A stretch of 64,000 bases of DNA, from the NCBI GenBank assembly GCA_017405945.1, contig JAFQZL010000029.1:1-64000 (forward strand), written 5' to 3'. Shown here piece after piece: positions 44,141-52,397 of the stretch. This DNA is from Acidaminococcaceae bacterium (GTDB lineage Bacteria; Bacillota; Negativicutes; Acidaminococcales; Acidaminococcaceae). Each line of letters opens with the position of its first letter. Position 1 is the stretch's first letter. Below the pieces are notes generated by a model. It was not told where the DNA came from. It did not search any database and was given only the letters and a program-made list of their open reading frames with translations. Both the position numbers and the translations under genes were made by a program.

Positions 44141-45787
44141 ATGAAAAAGTTTGTAAATGGTTTGTTAGCAGGCAGTTTGCTGCTGGCCGGGAGCTCGGTC
44201 CTGGCAGCGAACGATGCCGCTGAAACCGTAAAGAATGAAATGAAAACGGAACCTGTGACGGCAGCTGCGCCGTCACAGGCTGTTTTATCCAAAAGCAGGG
44301 GAACTATGGTTTATGTTCCCATGGATACCCGGCCTGTCTGCAAAGATTACACGGTTGCGACCATGCAGGCCGCGGGCTGGAACATAGTGGTTCCGCCGGA
44401 TGAGCTGCTGTCTTCTTTAGAACGGGACGGACAGCCGGACAAGCTGCTGGAATGGCTGGAACAGAATGCGAAGGAAGCGGTGGCAGTTGTGGCCAGCGCC
44501 GACGCGCTGATCTACGGCGGCCTGGTAGATTCCCGGACGCATCATATCGAGCCTTCCGTGCTGCAATCCAGGGCGGAACGGCTGCTTTCCCTGAAGCAGA
44601 AAAAACATTCCCCCGACATTTATGTGTTTGTGACCATCATGCGCACGCCCAAGGCCAGCTCCGCGCCGGCTGAACCGGTTTATTACCAGGAGTGGGGCGG
44701 CAAGCTGTTCCGGCAGGGCGCGCTGCTGGATAAAAACGAACTGCAGGGCCTTTCCCGCAAGGAATCCAAAGAACTGCAGGCGCTGAATCATGAGATCCCC
44801 CGTAATGTAATTGCGGATTTCTACGGGCGCCGCCGGGACAACATCCGGACGACGGAACTGTTGCTGCACGGCATTGAAAGTGACAGTTTCAACTACCTGC
44901 TGGTGGGGCGCGACGATACCAGCCTCCTTTCCCAGGCTCATAAGGAAGCCCGTTACATGTCTTCCCTGGTGAACAACTTTTCCAATACAAAGATCCGTTT
45001 CTTCTCCGGCGCTGATCAGTTGGGCCTGGTGCTGCTGACACAGGCGGCCAACCGGCTGACGTACAACACGCCGATGGTGTATACGGAGTTCGGGGCAGGA
45101 AAAGGCGGAGCCACGGTTCCCACCTACGAAGACGATACGGTGGCGGAATCGGCGAAACAGCACATTTTTGCGGCCGGAGGATTTCCGTCCAAAAATCCGG
45201 ATACGGCAGATTACATTTTGCTGGTCAACACGCCGTATAACGGAAAGACCCTGGAAGCTTCCGACGCGCATAATACAGGCGTAGCGGATAAGAATACCAG
45301 GGCCTTTGCAGATAAAGTACAGACATATCTGGAACAGGGCAAAAAGGTGATTGTATCTGACTCGGCATATGGCAACGGGGCGGACAACGCGCTGGTGAAA
45401 GAACTGTTCCGGCGGGGCATTGCGTATGATCTTGCGGCCTACGGCGGCTGGAATACATCCGGCAATACGCTGGGCTTTGCCTTGTCCCAGGGAATAGAAT
45501 CCCCGTACTATGAAGGGAATGCGACGAAAGACCTGCTGACAGTGCGTTACCTGGATGACTGGGCTTATCAGGCCAACGCCCGTATGGATGTGTACAAGAA
45601 TGTAATCTGGCCGAATTATATGCCTAACTCCGGCTATACTCCGGAACAGAAGCGCATTGCGGAAGCCGCCATCAAAGAAAGTATCACCAAAGTTTCGGAA
45701 CCGGTGATGGGTAAAGTGGCTGAAGAATATGAGTTCAAACTTCCCTGGGGCCGCATGTTTGAAGTGCAGCCGGTAAAAAAGTCCTGA
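44141..45787 (+). CDS. DUF4127 family exported protein
   Basis: A 548-residue protein with a signal peptide (KKFVNGLLAGSLLLAGSSVLAA) and the DUF4127 pattern: VYVPMDTRPVCKDYT, DELLSSLE, SADALIYGGLVDSRTHH, NYLLVGRDDTSLLSQ, NTPMVYTEFGAGKGG and LVNTPYNGKTLEA. DUF4127 proteins are exported and of unknown function, possibly cell-envelope hydrolases. Its start is only 9 nt after the IMP dehydrogenase stop with a poor ribosome binding site (GTGAG), so it may be translated by coupling. A bidirectional terminator follows. Confidence 0.85.
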   Translation: MKKFVNGLLAGSLLLAGSSVLAANDAAETVKNEMKTEPVTAAAPSQAVLSKSRGTMVYVPMDTRPVCKDYTVATMQAAGWNIVVPPDELLSSLERDGQPDKLLEWLEQNAKEAVAVVASADALIYGGLVDSRTHHIEPSVLQSRAERLLSLKQKKHSPDIYVFVTIMRTPKASSAPAEPVYYQEWGGKLFRQGALLDKNELQGLSRKESKELQALNHEIPRNVIADFYGRRRDNIRTTELLLHGIESDSFNYLLVGRDDTSLLSQAHKEARYMSSLVNNFSNTKIRFFSGADQLGLVLLTQAANRLTYNTPMVYTEFGAGKGGATVPTYEDDTVAESAKQHIFAAGGFPSKNPDTADYILLVNTPYNGKTLEASDAHNTGVADKNTRAFADKVQTYLEQGKKVIVSDSAYGNGADNALVKELFRRGIAYDLAAYGGWNTSGNTLGFALSQGIESPYYEGNATKDLLTVRYLDDWAYQANARMDVYKNVIWPNYMPNSGYTPEQKRIAEAAIKESITKVSEPVMGKVAEEYEFKLPWGRMFEVQPVKKS

Positions 45788-45872
45788 AGGAAGTCACTTA
45801 ACCGGCATCTTCCTGACGAAACTGATCTGGTCAGTGATTCCTTATCTTTCCTGATAAACGAAAACGTAATAA

Positions 45873-45927
45873 AAAATCCCGGAGATTTTTCTTCCGTAAT
45901 CACACAGAAGAAAAACTCCGGGATTTT
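45873..45927. terminator. Bidirectional terminator between DUF4127 and ppx
   Basis: AAAATCCCGGAG (45873-45884) pairs with CTCCGGGATTTT (45916-45927), with AT-rich tails on both strands; it lies between convergent genes. Confidence 0.85.
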
Positions 45928-45959
45928 GTTTTTAATAACTGTTATAAACTGTTACTGTT

Positions 45960-47495
45960 TTAATCTGTTGGCTTTTCGCTTTTAATAATTGACCGAAGCG
46001 GCAGACCGAATGTTTCCGCAAACCAGTCTTCCAGCGCCTGCAGTTGCTGCATTTCGACAGCGGCATTTTCTGCCGTATGAATCTCCAGGGTGGCAGCCGT
46101 AGTGTCGGTGCCGGGGACGAGGGCGGTTACGGTATTACTTTCCGAGTAGTCCAGGCTCTCCGCCAAAGCAAGGAGCAACGCCAGTTTGCCTGCGATGTCC
46201 CAGTCCTTTTCCGTCAGCAGGGGACGGTAGGCGTGGTTTTTAAAATAGCGTTTGGCAATGCCGTTATGCCAGCCGGCGGTCACGGCGCAAAGCATCTGCT
46301 CCGCATGAGTCAGGCCGAATATCTTTGCGTTCAGGATCATGTAAGCGGAGTGACGTGCATGACTGTAATAATTGATGGTGATGCCGATATCGTGGAGCAG
46401 CGCGGCTGTCTTCAGGATTTTCCGGTACTGCCGGCCCAGACCGTGCAGCCCGTGCCAGCCGTCAAACATGGATAAGGCCAGGTCGGCCACGTGGCGGTTA
46501 TGTTCGATATTTACCGAGAAAAGGCGCAGTACGTTCTGGGTGCTTTCTTCCAGAATATCGTCCGCGATAAGGGGCACGTTATTCGTCTTGGAATAGTAAT
46601 CATAAAACAGGCCTTCGCGCAGGCCGCAGCCAGATGTAACGATACGTTTGCTGTTCGTCTGTGTCAGCAGGCAGTTGATAATGGAAGCGCCGGCGAGAAT
46701 GATGTCGGCGCGTTCTTCCGAAAGGCCGGGGATGTTCCTGCGCTCTTCCAGCGTGGTTCCCTGCAGCTTTTTGAACAACGCTCGGAAACTTTGGGCACTG
46801 AAGATGTAATTGTGGACCCGGCTGGATGGATAGTTCCTGCTTCTCTGGATCATCTTGGCAACGGTACGGGCCGTACCGCCGACGCCTATCAGGGGCAGGC
46901 TGGCATCCTTCAGCCAGGAATACTGTTCCATCCGGGTGGAGATAAAGAAATTGATGTCGCTGTACACCGTGGGCGGCATGGTGTCACGGATATGGAAGAT
47001 ATCCGTTGTGTTTACCGCGCCCAGCGGGATGGAAACAGACTCGACCAGTTTGCGGTTCCGGAAGAGGATCAGTTCTGTGGAGCCGCCGCCAAGGTCAAAA
47101 ATGATACCGTCTTTCATGGGCAGGGTATTGATTACACCCAGATAGCTGAGCTGCGCTTCCATATTGCCGGAGATGATGTGCAAACGGATCCCCGTCTTTT
47201 CAAACACTTCTTTGGCCAGCTGGCTGCCGTTTTGGGCATTACGGATCGCGGCGGTGGCCACGGCGATGATTTTGTCTGTCTTATACTGCCGGCACATGTA
47301 GGCAAAAGACTGCATGACCTGCAGCGTGCTGTCAAACGCTTCTTTGGAAAGCAGTCCGTCGCCCTCCGTCTTTTGCGCCAGCCGCAGCATCTCCTTCTGA
47401 TTGAAGACCATGTTGTAGGAGCCGCTTTTGTAAATGTGGCTGATGACGAGGCGGGCTGAGTTGGAGCCGATGTCAATGATTGCGATTCTCTGCAT
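45960..47495 (-). CDS. ppx: Exopolyphosphatase (Ppx/GppA family) with HD domain
   Basis: This enzyme degrades polyphosphate from the end, or hydrolyses pppGpp. The 511-residue protein has both phosphate motifs intact: IDIGSNSARL at the N-terminus and DLGGGSTEL near residue 145, plus the catalytic Glu region SGNMEAQLSYLGV. An HD-domain C-terminal half (LLHDIGITINYYSHARHS) follows. Choosing between Ppx and GppA is not possible from sequence alone, but the adjacent ppk1 favours Ppx. It is divergent from the HD/Ppx-like gene and ppk1, over a 281-nt AT-rich gap. Confidence 0.88.
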   Translation of the reverse strand: MQRIAIIDIGSNSARLVISHIYKSGSYNMVFNQKEMLRLAQKTEGDGLLSKEAFDSTLQVMQSFAYMCRQYKTDKIIAVATAAIRNAQNGSQLAKEVFEKTGIRLHIISGNMEAQLSYLGVINTLPMKDGIIFDLGGGSTELILFRNRKLVESVSIPLGAVNTTDIFHIRDTMPPTVYSDINFFISTRMEQYSWLKDASLPLIGVGGTARTVAKMIQRSRNYPSSRVHNYIFSAQSFRALFKKLQGTTLEERRNIPGLSEERADIILAGASIINCLLTQTNSKRIVTSGCGLREGLFYDYYSKTNNVPLIADDILEESTQNVLRLFSVNIEHNRHVADLALSMFDGWHGLHGLGRQYRKILKTAALLHDIGITINYYSHARHSAYMILNAKIFGLTHAEQMLCAVTAGWHNGIAKRYFKNHAYRPLLTEKDWDIAGKLALLLALAESLDYSESNTVTALVPGTDTTAATLEIHTAENAAVEMQQLQALEDWFAETFGLPLRSIIKSEKPTD

Positions 47496-47776
47496 AATGC
47501 TTCTCCCGTAGGGTTAAGGAACTGTATATTTTATTTCTTCACAGTTCCCGGCCGGAAAATTTACCTGTAACTGATAATCTGTTTTCTTTGCAGGATTTTA
47601 CGGCTTTCTTCTTACTGACTATTATACCGCATTCTGTGAAATTGACAAAATTTCATAAAATATATTTTAAAGATACGGCTTTTTACAAGGATTTTTTTAA
47701 ATTGTGTCGAAAAATTAAAATGATAACTATATGCAGATAGACATTAAATACATTATAGAAAGTTACGGAGAAGATC

Positions 47777-49330
47777 ATGAAACGCAAAACTTATACAACG
47801 CTGGCGGCGATCCACCTGGGCTCTGAGATGCTGCGCCTGCGGATCGTGGAGTACCGCAGCCTGAGCCGGATCAAGGTCATAGAGCAGTGCGAGTACCCGA
47901 TCCGCCTGGGGGAAGAGGCTTTTAAGAACAAAAGCATTCCCTTTTCCATGGTAGAGGAAATCTGCCAGGTACTGCAGGGGTTCAAGGAGCTGATGAAGGA
48001 ATACGGCACGGATGTGTATACGGCCCAGGCCACTACGGCGGTGCGGGAAGCCAGCAACAAAGTGTTCATGCTGGACCAGATCAAACTGCGGACCGGGCTG
48101 GATGTGACCGTGGCGGAAATGCCCATGGAAATTTATACAAAGTACGTGGCTATCCGTAAGACAGTGCGGGACCAGCATATTTCCAGCGATAAAGGCCTGA
48201 TGCTGCTGGATATTTCCTCCGGCGGCCTGGGGGTATCCCTGGTGCAGGATGAACAGATCCGGTTCCAGGAAAATTTCCATATCGGCATTATCCGGATCAA
48301 GGAAAGCTTCAACAACTACCAGCGCAGCAGTCTTCATTTCAACAAAGCGCTGATGCAGTTCCTGTCCAGTACCATGGGCCCGGTGCGCAGGGCGCTGGAA
48401 GGACAGGCGGTCAAATATCTGGTGCTTTCCGGAACGGAAACGGAACTGCTCTTAAAGGTGATGGGCATCCACAATAAAAATAAGGTGCAGCGGGTCAATA
48501 CGGAAGACTTCCGGAAATTCTTTGACAAGGTCCGGAAGCTGAACCTGCCCCAGCTGCGGAAGACGTACCAGCTTACAGAGACGGAAGCGGAACTGGCGCT
48601 GCCTATGGTGCTGCTGTATGAAAAACTGCTGGACCTGGCGCCCTCGGCCAAGGAGATCATCATTACCAGCGATACCTTCCTGGACGGGCTGATCCTGCTG
48701 CGGATCATCCGGGAAAAGGATGAGAATTACACCCATATGCTGGAAGAGGAGAAGATGAGTCTCGTCCATCATGTAGGGGAAGATTATGAGTATGATTACA
48801 AACATGTGACCCAGGTGGAACGGCTGGCGCTGGTTATCTTTGACCGCATCGGGAAAAAATACGGGCTGGACGATCATTGCCGGCTGCTGCTGCGGGCGGC
48901 GGCCATCCTTCACGATATCGGCAAGTATGTTTCCATGCGCAGCCATTCCCTGTACTCCTACCAGCTGATTATGGGCACCGATCTGCTGGGCTTTACGGAA
49001 GAGGACAAACAGATCATCGCCATGGCGTCCTACTACCATGCCCATAATGTGCTGGAACGGGATGAAAAACGGGTGCCGGAACTGAAAAGCGAACTGGTTC
49101 CCGTGGTGGCGAAACTGTCCGCCATCATCCGGCTGGCCGATGCGCTGGACAGGAGTTACATGCAGAAGATCCAGCAGTGCAAGGTAACCCTGCATAACCG
49201 GGAACTGACCATTCAGGTGGTCAGCAAGGCGGACCTGGATCTGGAAGAGTGGACCTTTGCTTCCAAAGTGTTGATGATGGAAGAAGTATACGGATTTAAA
49301 GTACGTCTGGAACGGGTGGAGTCATTATGA
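47777..49330 (+). CDS. Ppx/GppA-like protein with HD domain, probably degenerate
   Basis: A 517-residue relative of the preceding Ppx with the same Ppx-HD layout. The first phosphate motif is AIHLGSEMLRL instead of DIGSNS, with His replacing Asp. The second reads LDISSGGLGVS instead of DLGGGSTE. The family's phosphatase activity is therefore doubtful. The HD part (AAAILHDIGKYVSMRSHS) is intact. Its stop overlaps the ppk1 start as ATGA, so the two are co-translated. It may sense or bind polyphosphate to regulate Ppk1, which is inference. GGAG precedes the ATG. Confidence 0.82.
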   Translation: MKRKTYTTLAAIHLGSEMLRLRIVEYRSLSRIKVIEQCEYPIRLGEEAFKNKSIPFSMVEEICQVLQGFKELMKEYGTDVYTAQATTAVREASNKVFMLDQIKLRTGLDVTVAEMPMEIYTKYVAIRKTVRDQHISSDKGLMLLDISSGGLGVSLVQDEQIRFQENFHIGIIRIKESFNNYQRSSLHFNKALMQFLSSTMGPVRRALEGQAVKYLVLSGTETELLLKVMGIHNKNKVQRVNTEDFRKFFDKVRKLNLPQLRKTYQLTETEAELALPMVLLYEKLLDLAPSAKEIIITSDTFLDGLILLRIIREKDENYTHMLEEEKMSLVHHVGEDYEYDYKHVTQVERLALVIFDRIGKKYGLDDHCRLLLRAAAILHDIGKYVSMRSHSLYSYQLIMGTDLLGFTEEDKQIIAMASYYHAHNVLERDEKRVPELKSELVPVVAKLSAIIRLADALDRSYMQKIQQCKVTLHNRELTIQVVSKADLDLEEWTFASKVLMMEEVYGFKVRLERVESL

Positions 49331-51636
49331 GTGAAAGCAGGAACAAGACCGGCACCGGGACAAAACGGAATGTAGTGGCGGCGGAAAAGAAAACTTCGAC
49401 CGCAGTCAAAAGGGCGGCGGCTGTCGTAAAAAAGAGAATCAGGAGCGCGGCGGCAGGCGCGTCTGTGCAGGATAAAGCAGTAGATAAGGCAACTGCGGCA
49501 AAAGAAAAGAAAATAACCAAGGCGGATCTGCAGAGGCCGGAGTACTTCTTTAACCGGGAACTGAGCTGGCTGAAATTTAATCTGCGGGTGCTTCGGGAAG
49601 CGGAAGTGAAAACTACGCCGATCCTGGAGAGGCTGAAATTTATCGCCATCACGTCCTCCAATCTGGACGAGTTCTTCATGGTGCGGGTGGCCGGGCTGTG
49701 GGACCAGTATGAAAACGGCGTGACCCGCAAGGATCCTTCTGGACTGACGGTGCGGGAACAGCTGCGGATGATCTCCCAGGCGGCCCATGAGCAGATGAAA
49801 CTGGAAAGCAAGATCCTGACAGATGTGCTGGAGGATCTGAAAAAAGCCGGCGGACCGGAAATCAAAACCATCGAAGAATGCAGCGACGAAGGCAGAGAGT
49901 GGCTGGAAAATTATTATCAGGAAGTGGTGTACCCGGTTCTGACGCCTATGGCAGTGGATGCTTCCCGTCCGTTCCCGTTTCTGGGCAATAAAACCCTGAA
50001 CCTGGCCGTGCAGCTGATCACAGTAGACGGGGAAGAGAGCATGAGCGTGGTGCAGGTACCGTCCCTGCTGCCCCGCCTGATCGAAATCCCGGTGGAAGAA
50101 AAGCGCACGTTTATCTATCTGGAAGAACTGATCACCATTCATTGCAAATACCTGTTCCGGGGCTGCCGGATTCTGGATGTGGTACCCTTCCGCCTCACCC
50201 GGGACAGCGACCTGGATGTGGATGAGGACGATATTGAAGACCTGCTGCGGGAAATCGAGAAATCCCTGCGGCAGCGGAAACGGGGCGCGGCCCGCCGGCT
50301 GGAGATCGCCAAGACCGGCAATAACAGCATCAAAAAATTCCTGGAAGACAATCTGGACCTGACGGATGAGGAAATCTATGAGATCTCCGGACCGCTGGAT
50401 GCCACCTGCTTCTTTAAGTTCGTGTCGCTGGACAAGATGTGGCCCTGGCTTCACGAGCCATTTGTGCCCCAGCGTCCGAAAGACCTGCCGGAGTACGACA
50501 ATCTGTTTGACCGCCTTAAGGAAAAAGATATTTTGCTGTTCCATCCCTACGAAAGCTTTGATCCGGTGGTGAAGTTTGTCAGCGACGCAGCCAGCGATCC
50601 CAACGTGCTGGCCATCAAGCAGACACTGTACCGTGTCAGCGGCAATTCGCCCATTGTGGCTGCCCTGGCCCGGGCTGCGGAAAACGGCAAGCAGGTCACG
50701 GTGCTGGTAGAACTGAAAGCCCGTTTCGATGAAGAGAACAACATTATCTGGGCCCGTCGTCTGGAAAAAGCCGGCGCTCACGTTATCTACGGTTTGGTAG
50801 GGCTGAAGACCCATGCGAAGATCATTCTGGTGGTGCGCCAGGAACCCGACGGCATCAAACGCTACGTGCATCTGGGCACCGGTAACTACAACGACAGCAC
50901 GGCCAAGCTGTACACCGACATGGGCCTGATGACGGCCAACGACCAGTTCGGCAGCGACGCCTCCGCGTTTTTCAATCTGCTTTCCGGCTATTCCAAGGCG
51001 CCTGTCTGGAACAAGCTGGTAATGGCGCCCATCGGGCTGCGGGAAAAAATCTATGAACTGGTGGATAATGAGATCCGCATCGTGAAAGAAGGCGGGGAAG
51101 GGCACATCATTGCCAAGATGAATTCCCTGCTGGACCAGCCGGTCATTCAGAAACTGTATGAAGCGTCCATGGCGGGCGTAGAGATTGAACTGATCGTCCG
51201 GGGCATCTGCACCCTGCGCCCCGGTCTGGAAGGCATCAGCGACAATATTACTGTGCGCAGTATTGTAGGGCGGCAGCTGGAGCACAGCCGTATCTTCTGG
51301 TTTGCCAACAACGGCGACGAGCAGCTCTTCATGAGCAGTGCCGACTGGATGCCCCGTAATCTGAACGACCGCGTGGAACTGTTCTTCCCGGTAGAAACGG
51401 AAGAGCATATCAAACGGATCAAGAGCATCCTGCAGTTGTATCTGGAGGATAATGTAGGCGCCCATATGATGCAGAGCAACGGCAATTACCGGAGAGTTGT
51501 GGCCGGAAAAGGAAAAGAGATCAGTTCCCAGAGCATTCTCTACGAGCAGGCCCAGCTGGCAGCGGCGAAAAACATGGAAAAGATACCCATGGAGCAGCGA
51601 CTGCGCCCGGCGCCAAGGCAGGAAGACGAAGAATAA
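49327..51636 (+). CDS. ppk1: Polyphosphate kinase 1 with a basic N-terminal extension
   Basis: Ppk1 polymerises phosphate from ATP into inorganic polyphosphate. The 769-residue protein is longer than usual (~690) because of a ~65-residue Lys/Ala-rich tail at the start (KKTSTAVKRAAAVVKKRIR). The core begins at YFFNRELSWLKFN. The autophosphorylated His lies in GLKTHAKIILVVR; SSNLDEFFMVRV and RYVHLGTGNYNDSTAKLY are typical. Overlap with the HD/Ppx-like gene shows one operon. The basic tail could bind polyphosphate or nucleic acid; this is inference. Confidence 0.95.
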   Translation: MSESRNKTGTGTKRNVVAAEKKTSTAVKRAAAVVKKRIRSAAAGASVQDKAVDKATAAKEKKITKADLQRPEYFFNRELSWLKFNLRVLREAEVKTTPILERLKFIAITSSNLDEFFMVRVAGLWDQYENGVTRKDPSGLTVREQLRMISQAAHEQMKLESKILTDVLEDLKKAGGPEIKTIEECSDEGREWLENYYQEVVYPVLTPMAVDASRPFPFLGNKTLNLAVQLITVDGEESMSVVQVPSLLPRLIEIPVEEKRTFIYLEELITIHCKYLFRGCRILDVVPFRLTRDSDLDVDEDDIEDLLREIEKSLRQRKRGAARRLEIAKTGNNSIKKFLEDNLDLTDEEIYEISGPLDATCFFKFVSLDKMWPWLHEPFVPQRPKDLPEYDNLFDRLKEKDILLFHPYESFDPVVKFVSDAASDPNVLAIKQTLYRVSGNSPIVAALARAAENGKQVTVLVELKARFDEENNIIWARRLEKAGAHVIYGLVGLKTHAKIILVVRQEPDGIKRYVHLGTGNYNDSTAKLYTDMGLMTANDQFGSDASAFFNLLSGYSKAPVWNKLVMAPIGLREKIYELVDNEIRIVKEGGEGHIIAKMNSLLDQPVIQKLYEASMAGVEIELIVRGICTLRPGLEGISDNITVRSIVGRQLEHSRIFWFANNGDEQLFMSSADWMPRNLNDRVELFFPVETEEHIKRIKSILQLYLEDNVGAHMMQSNGNYRRVVAGKGKEISSQSILYEQAQLAAAKNMEKIPMEQRLRPAPRQEDEE

Positions 51637-51644
51637 GAAAAGTA

Positions 51645-51673
51645 TTGTTAAATTGCCCATTCTTTGATATAAT
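51645..51673 (+). promoter_or_regulatory. Promoter upstream of a small unknown gene
   Basis: TTGTTA (51645-51650), 17-nt spacer, TATAAT (51668-51673). It starts 9 nt after the ppk1 stop, so the small gene at 51700 has its own promoter. Confidence 0.65.
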
Positions 51674-51699
51674 AATATGGAATTTTGAGGAGGGGCACT

Positions 51700-52008
51700 A
51701 TGATGGAAAAATTTACCGTGACGATCAACTATCACGGAAATTACGGATATATTGAATATGATCCGGATACCAAATCTGCGGCTGTGCATCTGGGAGTGGA
51801 AGATCCTAAAGCGGCGGCGGAAAAGTATCTGGCAGAACCTCATACATTTAAAGTTTGTGTGGGTCCAACCATCCGGGATTTTGAGGAAGTAACGCTGCAA
51901 CCGCTGGAAAGCCTGGAAAATTTTCAGCTTTGCCTGACCCGCATGTGGGTCGCCATTGATGTGCGGGTGGAATGGAGCATGCCGCCCGGAATGGCGGAAA
52001 ATCTGTAA
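51700..52008 (+). CDS. Unknown small protein
   Basis: A 102-residue acidic protein that I do not recognise. It begins MMEKFTVTINYHGNYGYIEYDP, a beta-hairpin-like start, and continues with KAAAEKYLAEPHTFKVCVGPTIRDFEEVTLQPLESLENF. No membrane segment or metal motif is present. GAGGAGGGG precedes the ATG. Its own promoter and terminator make it a single-gene unit between ppk1 and tRNA-Arg. Confidence 0.65.
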   Translation: MMEKFTVTINYHGNYGYIEYDPDTKSAAVHLGVEDPKAAAEKYLAEPHTFKVCVGPTIRDFEEVTLQPLESLENFQLCLTRMWVAIDVRVEWSMPPGMAENL

Positions 52009-52013
52009 CAAAC

Positions 52014-52040
52014 AAAATGCCGGCAGCAAACCGGCATTTT
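52014..52040 (+). terminator. Terminator after the small unknown gene
   Basis: AAAATGCCGG (52014-52023) pairs with CCGGCATTTT (52031-52040), and a T-rich tail follows. Confidence 0.85.
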
Positions 52041-52098
52041 CTCTCTTTATGCCCGCTGTAGGTAAAACGTGTGCTAAAAAGTTTATAATTGTTTATAT

Positions 52099-52175
52099 GG
52101 TTCCGTAGCTCAGCTGGATAGAGCGACCGCCTCCTAAGCGGTAGGCCGGCAGTTCGAATCTGCCCGGGATCACCA
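52099..52175 (+). tRNA. tRNA-Arg (anticodon CCT)
   Basis: A 77-nt cloverleaf including an encoded CCA. The acceptor GGTTCCG pairs with CGGGATC (two G-U pairs). The D-arm is TAGCTCAGCTGGATAGAGC, the anticodon loop CTCCTAA gives CCU, and the T-arm loop is TTCGAAT. It reads AGG codons, normally minor in such genomes. A TATAAT lies 10 nt upstream and a strong terminator directly follows. Confidence 0.96.
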
Positions 52176-52180
52176 AATAT

Positions 52181-52216
52181 AACCCCTGGCTTAATTAAAA
52201 GCCAGGGGTTATTTTT
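52181..52216 (+). terminator. Terminator after tRNA-Arg
   Basis: AACCCCTGGC (52181-52190) pairs with GCCAGGGGTT (52201-52210), followed by ATTTTTAA. Confidence 0.88.
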
Positions 52217-52397
52217 AAATGGTTTATTTAGGATAAAGCAAAATATTTTTGTTGAGAAACAGGGTTTAATTTTGAATTTTACAGGAAACAGAAAAAAATA
52301 TGCTATAATAAATATATAAACTGAACATAAGGAAGTCAGAAACAACGAACTGTGCTTTGGCCGGTTGTATAAATCGCTGAAGCAAACGGAGGCACAT

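Noticed and set aside
49213..52029. 938-residue minus-strand frame opposite ppk1
   Set aside because: It covers the conserved Ppk1 sequence in the antisense frame, with His/Phe/Gln-rich shadow composition and no known domain.
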